Part shown: in pieces, positions 8,381 to 15,332 of the stretch
Numbering within the stretch: the stretch's first letter is position 1
Layout of the letters: the number at the start of each line of letters is the position of its first letter
Assembly: GCF_914271485.1 (NCBI RefSeq)
Contig: NZ_CAJZAG010000020.1
Span: forward strand, 1-64,000
Reading direction: 5' to 3'
DNA from: Cupriavidus pampae
GTDB lineage: Bacteria; Pseudomonadota; Gammaproteobacteria; Burkholderiales; Burkholderiaceae
Length of the DNA: 64,000 nt
Notes under the pieces: generated by a model
The model's database searches: none
Told to the model about the DNA's origin: nothing
The model's input: the letters and a program-made list of their open reading frames with translations, nothing else
Made by a program: the position numbers and the translations under genes

Positions 8381-8546
8381 GCGGTGACGATACTGAGTCG
8401 GCGCCGAGGGCAGGCACCGTTGCAGGAAGCGGAAAAGCATCGACAGTGTAAACGTTTAAGGATTGCCCGATGGATTGCCTCTGGCGTGCTCCCTAGAGTG
8501 GAAGCATTTTTTCCAGAGGGCGGCCATCAGCAGTGCCGTTACATCA

Positions 8547-9500
8547 ATGTTCGGCAAGCTTCCGCTGTTGTTTCTGATCGCTTCGGCGTCTTTCGTGGCC
8601 ACTTCGGCCTTTAGCAAGGATTACTGGAAGTATCTGCTGCGTGCGATGGCGTCGTATCGCCTGTCATGCGCGTGGGCGCGTTTCGTTGTTGGGGACGCGC
8701 GCATGCGCGAGATTGCCCGGCATGAACCGTCGCTGATGTTTCGGTTGCAGCGCCCGTATCTGCGGGCCGGGCTGACCAAGACGCAGAAGCTTCGTTGTCT
8801 GACCGAGCACTATCGATGGCTGCTCGACGCGTGGCCGCAGACCTTGCTGACCGCGTTGTTGCATAAGGGGCGTGTCACGCTGGCGCGGATTCAGTGCGAG
8901 TCCGATTACCGCTATCGCATCGATTTGATGCCGGCGGGTCGCTATGGCAAAGAGGGCGAGCTCACAATGGCGTTGATGATCGACGACGAGCCGCTGATGC
9001 TCGCCGCGTTTGCGGTGCATCGCCTCGGACTTGGCCAGGCCCTGAATATCGGATGCCTGCAGGGCATTCGGCATGACGAGGCGCGTGCACTGCAGAGGCA
9101 GGCTACGCGCGATATGCATGGGTTGCGGCCGAAGCAGGCATTGCTTGTCGCGCTGTATGCGTTTGCTGAGCACCACGACATTCGCCAGATTCTCGGTGTG
9201 CCCAATGATGCGCATATCTATCAGGGCAACGCGCGCACGTGCGACCGGGTCCGCGCGGACTTCGATGACTTCTGGATCGAGATGGGGGCGTTTCGGGAAG
9301 GCTTTCACTTCCATCTGCCACCGACCCTGCCGCGCAAGCCGATCGAGGCCGTGCCTTCCCATAAGCGCGCGCAATATCGGCGCCGTTACGCGCTCGAGCA
9401 GTCGATGCAGGTGTCGATTCAGGAAAGCCTCGCGGCCGCGGCGATGGGCGTCGAGTGGACGCATGCTGTTGGATTATTGCCTCACCGCGCAGCCGCTTAA
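8547..9500 (+). CDS. DUF535 (VirK/YbjX family) protein
   Basis: About 317 residues of the VirK/YbjX (DUF535) family. Recognisable blocks are a region with LTEHYRWL, then IGCLQG, a DMHGLRPKQ stretch, and the C-terminal DFDDFWIEMGA. Some enterobacterial members are tied to resistance against antimicrobial peptides and to outer-membrane homeostasis, but the biochemical function is unknown. The frame is open from a TTG at 8463; the ATG at 8547 gives a more usual length. Neither start has a clear ribosome binding site. It precedes the GH114 gene by about 130 bases on the same strand. Confidence 0.75.
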   Translation: MFGKLPLLFLIASASFVATSAFSKDYWKYLLRAMASYRLSCAWARFVVGDARMREIARHEPSLMFRLQRPYLRAGLTKTQKLRCLTEHYRWLLDAWPQTLLTALLHKGRVTLARIQCESDYRYRIDLMPAGRYGKEGELTMALMIDDEPLMLAAFAVHRLGLGQALNIGCLQGIRHDEARALQRQATRDMHGLRPKQALLVALYAFAEHHDIRQILGVPNDAHIYQGNARTCDRVRADFDDFWIEMGAFREGFHFHLPPTLPRKPIEAVPSHKRAQYRRRYALEQSMQVSIQESLAAAAMGVEWTHAVGLLPHRAAA

Positions 9501-9629
9501 GTTCGCTGCCGCACCTTCCGTAAGACTCCCAATACATAATCGATCCCCAAATACCGGCGACCCATCCCGCGATCCCTGCGGACGACAGGATGGGCATTCA
9601 CTATTCGGGGTTGTTATCGAAGGGGCGTT

Positions 9630-10613
9630 ATGTTTGGCAAATTGGCAGGCCAGGCCTTGGTGTGCCTGGCGGGCGCGTGCGTCAGCACTGCGCTGACCGC
9701 CTGTGGCGGTGGCGGGGATGATTCCGGCGGCTCGACGGTGCGCGTCAGCGATACGTCAGGGGCGAATTCGGGTGCGACCTCCGGTGCCTCGAATGGCAGC
9801 GGAAATACCGGCAACACCGGTAACGGGACCAATTCCGGTAACGCCGGCAATACCGGCAACTCGGGTAACACCGGAAACCAGCCGACCACCTCGCGCTGGG
9901 CACCGCAGCTTGGCGATACGTGGCAACTGCAATTGCAGGGCACGGTCAATATCGCCTACAACGCGGCTGTGTACGACGTGGATATGTATGACACCCCGCA
10001 GGCCACGATCAACGCGATGAAGTCGCAGGGCAAGCGCGTGGTCTGTTATTTCTCGGCAGGCAGCAGCGAGAACTGGCGGGCGGACTTCAGCCAGTTTCAG
10101 CCGAGCGATATGGGCAACGGTCTTTCGGGTTGGCCCGGCGAGCGCTGGCTCGATACGCGTTCCGCCAATGTGCGCGCGATCATGGCCGCGCGGATGGACA
10201 TGGCCAAGGCCAAGGGGTGCGATGGCATCGATACTGACAACGTTGATGGCTACACCAACAACACTGGCCTGCCGCTGACTGCGGCCACGCAACTCGACTA
10301 CAACCGCTATCTGGCCGCGCAGGCGCATGCGCGCGGCATGGCCATCGGGCTCAAGAACGACGTGGATCAGGTGGCGCAACTGGCGTCGGACTTCGACTTT
10401 GCGGTCAACGAGCAGTGCTTTCAGTACAACGAGTGCGGCGTCTACTCGGCGTTCACGACGCAGGGCAAGCCTGTGTTCCAGGTGGAGTACGACACCAAGT
10501 ACAAGGTCGATGCCACGCGTGCACCGTTGTGTTCGTCGGCCCGCGCGCAGAACCTGCGCACGCTGGTGCTGCCGCTGAGCCTCAACGACGCTTATCGCTA
10601 CAGCTGCGATTAA
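9630..10613 (+). CDS. GH114-type endo-alpha-1,4-polygalactosaminidase-like lipoprotein
   Basis: A 327-residue lipoprotein: lipobox ALTAC with Cys25, then a low-complexity Gly/Asn/Thr/Ser linker (about 41-85) and a single TIM-barrel-like domain. Motifs typical of GH114 include VVCYFSAGSSENWR, the acidic KGCDGIDTDNVDGY and AIGLKNDVDQ, with FDFAVNEQCF later. Family members cleave alpha-1,4-linked galactosaminogalactan-like polymers. The target here is unknown; a cell-surface or biofilm polysaccharide is likely. AAGGGG sits five bases before the ATG. The 3' end overlaps the convergent metallopeptidase gene by four bases. Confidence 0.85.
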   Translation: MFGKLAGQALVCLAGACVSTALTACGGGGDDSGGSTVRVSDTSGANSGATSGASNGSGNTGNTGNGTNSGNAGNTGNSGNTGNQPTTSRWAPQLGDTWQLQLQGTVNIAYNAAVYDVDMYDTPQATINAMKSQGKRVVCYFSAGSSENWRADFSQFQPSDMGNGLSGWPGERWLDTRSANVRAIMAARMDMAKAKGCDGIDTDNVDGYTNNTGLPLTAATQLDYNRYLAAQAHARGMAIGLKNDVDQVAQLASDFDFAVNEQCFQYNECGVYSAFTTQGKPVFQVEYDTKYKVDATRAPLCSSARAQNLRTLVLPLSLNDAYRYSCD

Positions 10614-11173
10614 GCCGTCGTATCTGAGCCCTTGCTCTGCGTGCTCTCGAGTTCGCGCCATGCCAGATACAGGCGGGTGTCGAACTCGAGCTGATGGTAG
10701 TGCGGCTCCATATGTTCGCAGAGCCGGTAGAACGCCTTGTTGTGATCGCTCTCTTTCAGGTGAGCGAGTTCATGCACGACGATCATGCGCAGGAACTCCG
10801 GCGGCGCGTCCTTGAATAGCGACGCTACGCGAATCTCCTTCTTGGCCTTGAGCTTGCCACCCTGCACACGCGAGATCGCGGTATGCAGGCCGAGCGCATG
10901 CTGCGCGGTATCGAGCCGCGCGTCGTACCCCACCTTGTGCAGCGGCGGCGCGCTGCGCAGGAATTCCTGCTTGAGCTCGGTGGTGTAGTCGTAGAGCGCA
11001 CGATCCGTCTGTACGGTGTGCCGCTGCGGATAGCGCCGCGCGATATGCGCACCGAGCTTGTCGGCAGCCACCATCGCGCGAACCTGGTCGAGCACGTCCG
11101 CCGGATATCCCCCGAGAAAACGCATCGGATCTTTCGCGGTGGCGCGCCAGGGTTCAGTTACACCCGCGGTCAC
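10610..11173 (-). CDS. YgjP-like (DUF45/M48-type) metallopeptidase
   Basis: A 187-residue protein with the zinc-metalloprotease motif HELAH (residues 134-138) followed by ESDHNKAFY, where a third His (144) is the likely zinc ligand. This is the typical core of the YgjP/DUF45 family, soluble minigluzincins of unknown substrate. The start is a GTG at 11173; an ATG at 11125 is possible. It begins 13 bases after the stop of the poly-histidine zinc-ribbon gene, so the two are probably co-transcribed. Confidence 0.8.
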   Translation of the reverse strand: MTAGVTEPWRATAKDPMRFLGGYPADVLDQVRAMVAADKLGAHIARRYPQRHTVQTDRALYDYTTELKQEFLRSAPPLHKVGYDARLDTAQHALGLHTAISRVQGGKLKAKKEIRVASLFKDAPPEFLRMIVVHELAHLKESDHNKAFYRLCEHMEPHYHQLEFDTRLYLAWRELESTQSKGSDTTA

Positions 11174-11186
11174 GGTCGGCTGCTGC

Positions 11187-11408
11187 TTAGTGGTGGTGAT
11201 GGTGGTGGTGCATCCAGCTGTTGTCGAACGAGTTCACGAACGACTCCACAGCGTCCTTGTCACCGGTGGCATGACGCATCAGCTCGCCACACTTGCAGAT
11301 GCCCTGATAGGGCGTGATATGCGAGCAGGCGGAGGTCTTTTGCAGATACAGCGTGACGGGCTTCGTGCACTTCTTGCACTTGAACTTAAGGGTCAGGGCG
11401 GGCTTCAT
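11187..11408 (-). CDS. small zinc-ribbon-like protein with native C-terminal His7 tail
   Basis: A 73-residue protein. It carries CKKC (residues 11-14), a further Cys at 28 and a CKC pair at 38-40, suggesting a metal-binding ribbon. The last eight residues are Met followed by seven histidines, encoded by mixed CAC/CAT codons at 11190-11210, then TAA. A natural terminal poly-His run suggests binding of Zn, Ni, Co or Cu. The gene lies directly upstream of a zinc metallopeptidase on the same strand, which makes a metal supply or regulatory role conceivable. No named family was recognised. Confidence 0.75.
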   Translation of the reverse strand: MKPALTLKFKCKKCTKPVTLYLQKTSACSHITPYQGICKCGELMRHATGDKDAVESFVNSFDNSWMHHHHHHH

Positions 11409-11627
11409 TGAGTGTGTCGTGTGATGCAGATCAAAAATTCAACGGATCGTATTGTAATGGGGGCGGGCGATCGTTGACGCAAGGGCGCTAGGTCACCTAG
11501 GCTCTCTGAGCGATGCATTGGGCATCTTTCATGTGGAGGGACATTGATGTGCTTTGATCTGCGACCTCCGGGCTGGTGATCGGCCCGCGAGCCGCTGCAC
11601 CACAGCGGCTCGGCATATGACCTGCCT

Positions 11628-12152
11628 TCACGATCCAACGAGTCGGGCGAACTTGCGCATATCTGCCCTCCGTAGGGATGCCAGATCGGGGTCCTTCAGT
11701 GCTGTAGCACAGATGCTAGGCAACTTCTCCAGCGACCTTTCCAGAAAACGAAAGCCATCGGCAATGTTCCCATTCGCCGCGTGATAGCAGCCTAGGTTGT
11801 AAAGGATATAGGGGTCCTGCTCATTGAGTTCGAGCGCCTTCATCAGATGAATGATTGCCAGCTCGATCTTGCCCTGCCGCTTTGCACACCAGCCAAGCGT
11901 GAGATAAATCCGGGATTTCGCCAAATGGCGTATCGGAGCATTGTCCGTCGAGTCATATTTCCCCTGTGGACCGCCGAGCGACGCTAGCACTTGCTCGCTC
12001 ACACTATCGACGAGCGTTAGTGCTGTCTCCAGATGCTCGACTGCACCGTTCATCAGTGCGGCCATATCGCCGATGAGAGTGGCCTTCTCGATTTCAAGCT
12101 TCGCCAGCGCTTCGTTCCGCCTGATCGTTATGCAATGGGTTGACCAGAGCAT
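11628..12152 (-). CDS. tetratricopeptide-repeat protein
   Basis: About 174 residues, mostly helical. The clearest repeats are in the C-terminal half: SRIYLTLGWCAKRQGKIELAI and then PYILYNLGCYHAANGNIADGF, both fitting the TPR consensus (W/L-G-Y-A-F/A). An N-terminal helical stretch with ALMNGAVEHLETALTLV is probably a third repeat. TPR proteins bind partners; none is evident. The frame stays open to 12239, but the start at 12152 leaves room for the divergent ettA promoter. The true start is uncertain. Confidence 0.6.
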   Translation of the reverse strand: MLWSTHCITIRRNEALAKLEIEKATLIGDMAALMNGAVEHLETALTLVDSVSEQVLASLGGPQGKYDSTDNAPIRHLAKSRIYLTLGWCAKRQGKIELAIIHLMKALELNEQDPYILYNLGCYHAANGNIADGFRFLERSLEKLPSICATALKDPDLASLRRADMRKFARLVGS

Positions 12153-12253
12153 CTCGCGACATCGGCGGTGTGAACAGGAGACGATTCTCAAAATGCGCTC
12201 TGCGGCTCGCCTGCTACACTTCGGCCATTGCAATTCCACCCAATACCGCTGCC

Positions 12254-13921
12254 ATGGCTCAGTACGTTTTCACCATGAATCGCGTGGGCAAGATCGTTCC
12301 GCCCAAGCGTCACATTCTCAAGGACATTTCGTTGTCGTTTTTCCCGGGTGCCAAGATTGGCGTGCTGGGTCTCAACGGCTCCGGTAAGTCCACGCTGCTG
12401 AAGATCATGGCGGGCATCGATCAGGAGATCGAGGGCGAAGCGACGCCGATGCCTAACCTGAACATCGGCTATCTGTCGCAGGAGCCCGAGCTCGATCCCG
12501 AGCAGACCGTGCGTGAGTCCGTGGAAGCGGCGCTGGGCGGTGTGTTCGAGGCGCGCAAGAAGCTCGACGAGATCTATGCCGCGTATGCCGAGCCCGATGC
12601 GGACTTCGACGCGCTGGCGGCTGAACAGGCCAAGTACGAGGCGATCCTCTCCGCCAGCGATGGCAACAACGCCGAACTGCAACTCGATATCGCCGCCGAC
12701 GCGCTGCGTCTGCCGCCGTGGGAAGCCAAGGTCGGCAACCTCTCCGGTGGCGAGAAGCGCCGCGTGGCGCTGTGCCGCCTGCTGCTGTCGCGCCCCGACA
12801 TGCTGCTGCTCGACGAACCGACCAACCACCTGGACGCGGAATCCGTCGATTGGCTCGAGCAGTTCCTCACGCGCTTCCCTGGCACCGTGGTCGCGGTGAC
12901 CCACGATCGCTACTTCCTCGACAACGCGGCCGAGTGGATTCTCGAACTCGACCGTGGCCATGGCATTCCCTGGAAGGGCAACTACAGCTCGTGGCTGGAC
13001 CAGAAGGAGAATCGTCTCAAGCAGGAAGAGTCGAGCGAGTCCGCGCGTCAGAAGGCCCTGCAGAAGGAACTGGAGTGGGTGCGCCAGAACCCGAAGGGGC
13101 GTCAGGCCAAGTCGAAGGCGCGTCTGGCGCGCTTTGACGAGCTGAACAGCCAGGAATACCAGAAGCGCAACGAGACCTCGGAAATCTTTATCCCGGTCGG
13201 CGAGCGTCTGGGTAACGAAGTCATCGAGTTCGATGGCGTGAGCAAGGCGTATGGCGATCGGCTGCTGATCGACAACCTGAGCTTCAAGGTGCCGCCTGGC
13301 GCGATCGTCGGCATCATCGGGCCGAACGGCGCCGGTAAGTCGACGTTCTTCCGCATGATCACGGGCAAGGAAACGCCGGACAGCGGCGAGATCAAGATCG
13401 GGCCGACCGTGAAGCTCGCATACGTGGATCAGAGCCGCGATGCGCTGGTGGGCGACAAGACCGTGTTCGAGGAAATCTCGGGCGGTGCGGACGTGCTGAC
13501 GGTGGGCCGTTACGAAACGCCTTCGCGCGCGTACATTGGCCGCTTCAACTTCAAGGGCGGAGATCAGCAGAAGCAGGTGGGCACGCTGTCGGGCGGTGAA
13601 CGCGGCCGTCTGCATATGGCCAAGACGCTGATCGCCGGCGGCAACGTACTGCTGCTCGATGAACCGTCGAACGATCTCGACGTGGAAACGCTGCGCGCGC
13701 TGGAAGATGCGTTGCTGGAGTTCGCGGGCTGCGTGATGGTGATCTCGCACGATCGCTGGTTCCTCGATCGTATCGCCACGCACATCCTCGCGTTCGAAGG
13801 CGATTCGCACGTCGAGTTCTTCCCGGGCAACTATCAGGAGTACGAGGCCGACAAGAAGCGCCGCCTCGGCGAGGAAGCTGCCAAGCCGAAGCGTATCCGC
13901 TACAAGCCCATCACGCGCTGA
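12254..13921 (+). CDS. ettA: energy-dependent translational throttle protein EttA (ABC-F)
   Basis: At 555 residues it is exactly the length of E. coli EttA. It has two ABC ATPase domains without membrane segments: Walker A GLNGSGKST and GPNGAGKST, signatures LSGGEKRRVAL and LSGGERGRLHM, Walker B ending LLDEPTNHLD and LLDEPSNDLD. The basic linker between them, with KGRQAKSKAR, is the P-site tRNA interaction motif of the family. EttA binds the ribosomal E site and gates the first elongation cycles according to the ATP/ADP ratio. The frame is open upstream, but the family begins at MAQYVFTMNRV. Confidence 0.95.
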   Translation: MAQYVFTMNRVGKIVPPKRHILKDISLSFFPGAKIGVLGLNGSGKSTLLKIMAGIDQEIEGEATPMPNLNIGYLSQEPELDPEQTVRESVEAALGGVFEARKKLDEIYAAYAEPDADFDALAAEQAKYEAILSASDGNNAELQLDIAADALRLPPWEAKVGNLSGGEKRRVALCRLLLSRPDMLLLDEPTNHLDAESVDWLEQFLTRFPGTVVAVTHDRYFLDNAAEWILELDRGHGIPWKGNYSSWLDQKENRLKQEESSESARQKALQKELEWVRQNPKGRQAKSKARLARFDELNSQEYQKRNETSEIFIPVGERLGNEVIEFDGVSKAYGDRLLIDNLSFKVPPGAIVGIIGPNGAGKSTFFRMITGKETPDSGEIKIGPTVKLAYVDQSRDALVGDKTVFEEISGGADVLTVGRYETPSRAYIGRFNFKGGDQQKQVGTLSGGERGRLHMAKTLIAGGNVLLLDEPSNDLDVETLRALEDALLEFAGCVMVISHDRWFLDRIATHILAFEGDSHVEFFPGNYQEYEADKKRRLGEEAAKPKRIRYKPITR

Positions 13922-15053
13922 CCAGCCGCACCTTTGTGATCTCCGACGGGGCACCGAAACGTTTCGGTGGCCCCCAGTAGCCGGTACCCCGGCTCACGTA
14001 GATCCACATCCGTTCGTGCCGTTTGAGGCCGTGCACATACGGCTGCTGCATCGGCACAAACAGGTTCCATGGCCAGAACTGGCCGCCATGCGTGTGGCCC
14101 GACAGCTGGAGGTCGAAGCCCGCGGCCGCCGCTGCCGGCGCGCTGCGCGGTTGATGAGCCAGCAGCACGCGTACCGCCGCGGAAGCCGGCGCGCCCGCCA
14201 ATGCCTGGACCGGATCGCTGCGATGACTCGCGATGAACTGTCCGGCCGTGAAGTCCGTTACCCCACCCAGCACCAGCGACGCCCCGTCGCGCTCCACCAC
14301 CACGTGTTCATTGAGCAGGACGCGCAGGCCCATGCGCCGCAGCTCCTCGATCCACGCTTCCGCGCCCGCGTAATACTCATGATTGCCCGTCACGACGAAC
14401 GTGCCGTGGCGCGATGCCAGTCGTCCGAGCGGCGCGGTATGCGGCGACAGGTCGCGCACGCTGCCGTCGACGAGGTCTCCGGTAATCGCCACCGCATCGG
14501 CTTTCAGGCTGTTCACGCGATCGACGATGCGATCGATATAAGGCCCCTTGATGGTCGGCCCCACGTGAATATCGCTGATCTGCGCGATGGTGAAGCCGTG
14601 CAGTGCCTGCGGCAGGCCGGCGACGGGCACATCTACCTCGACCACTTTCGCCACACCGCGCGCGTTGAAGAAGCCAATCAGGCTGACCACCAGCGCCAGC
14701 ACGGGTGGCACCACCGCGCTGTTCGCGAGCAGCGTCGGCGTGTGCCAGCCGGCGAGCAGCGTCACCAGCAGGAAGATGTCACGCAGGAATGTGAGCACCA
14801 GCAGCGATGAGAACAATCCCATCGTCAGCATGCCGATCCAGCTGATGCGGTCCGCCCAGGGCGGCTCGTAACGGCGCGCGCGCATGCCCAAGGGCACGAG
14901 CAGCGCGGAGATCGCGAGCCAGATCGCAAATGCGATCTTGAGCCACAGCGGTCCGGGGAGATCGGGCACGAGCCGGAAGCCGATATAGGAGTGCAACAAA
15001 ATCGGGGTCAGCGCGGAGAACAGAATCGCGCGGCGCGGACGCATGGAGCTCAT
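13911..15053 (-). CDS. membrane-anchored metallophosphoesterase
   Basis: A 380-residue protein with four to five N-terminal transmembrane helices (about residues 8-140), then a calcineurin-like phosphoesterase domain: QISDIHVGP, ITGDLVDG, VVTGNHEYY and LSGHTHGGQFWPW supply the expected Asp/His/Asn metal ligands. This arrangement is that of the YkuE/YaeI-like group; the substrate is unknown, with lipid-linked phosphoesters such as UDP-diacylglucosamine as precedents in the superfamily. Its 3' end overlaps convergent ettA by 11 bases. GGAAG is seven bases before the ATG. Confidence 0.88.
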   Translation of the reverse strand: MSSMRPRRAILFSALTPILLHSYIGFRLVPDLPGPLWLKIAFAIWLAISALLVPLGMRARRYEPPWADRISWIGMLTMGLFSSLLVLTFLRDIFLLVTLLAGWHTPTLLANSAVVPPVLALVVSLIGFFNARGVAKVVEVDVPVAGLPQALHGFTIAQISDIHVGPTIKGPYIDRIVDRVNSLKADAVAITGDLVDGSVRDLSPHTAPLGRLASRHGTFVVTGNHEYYAGAEAWIEELRRMGLRVLLNEHVVVERDGASLVLGGVTDFTAGQFIASHRSDPVQALAGAPASAAVRVLLAHQPRSAPAAAAAGFDLQLSGHTHGGQFWPWNLFVPMQQPYVHGLKRHERMWIYVSRGTGYWGPPKRFGAPSEITKVRLVSA

Positions 15054-15250
15054 GGTGCTTCCACGAGAGGAGACATTCTGCGTAGATGAGGCCGCGTATG
15101 GGTGGCTTCAAGGGGATACCCGAATTTGTCTGAGGCGAGGGACCGTGTCGCTGGCCCCGCACCCCTGGCCGCACCGGTTTGGCGCCGATTGAAACAAGCG
15201 CGTGGCGATCTGTCGGTTTTTGGGCAGGGTCTGAAGTTTTTTATGCCTCA

Positions 15251-15279
15251 TTGTTCCGAAATGCACGCTAATTTAGATT
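15251..15279 (+). promoter_or_regulatory. possible sigma-70 promoter
   Basis: TTGTTC at 15251-15256 and TAGATT at 15274-15279 are 17 bases apart in the AT-rich part of the gap before the large exported protein. Three and four of six bases match the consensus. There is no other support. Confidence 0.3.
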
Positions 15280-15332
15280 GAGCGGGCGACATATCTTGTG
15301 TCGCGGCACTGTCTATGGGAGCGCCATTTCGT

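Noticed and set aside
11187..11212. Seven-histidine tail as vector contamination
   Set aside because: Codons are mixed, the flanks are normal chromosomal sequence, and the neighbouring gene follows in a natural operon spacing.
11405..11638. A 77-residue minus-strand frame between the zinc-ribbon and TPR genes
   Set aside because: No ribosome site, no hydrophobic or domain pattern, and Arg/Ser/Pro-rich shadow composition.
12188..13954. A 588-residue frame on the minus strand opposite ettA
   Set aside because: It is Arg/His/Leu-rich and has no motif; it is the antisense shadow of a high-GC gene.
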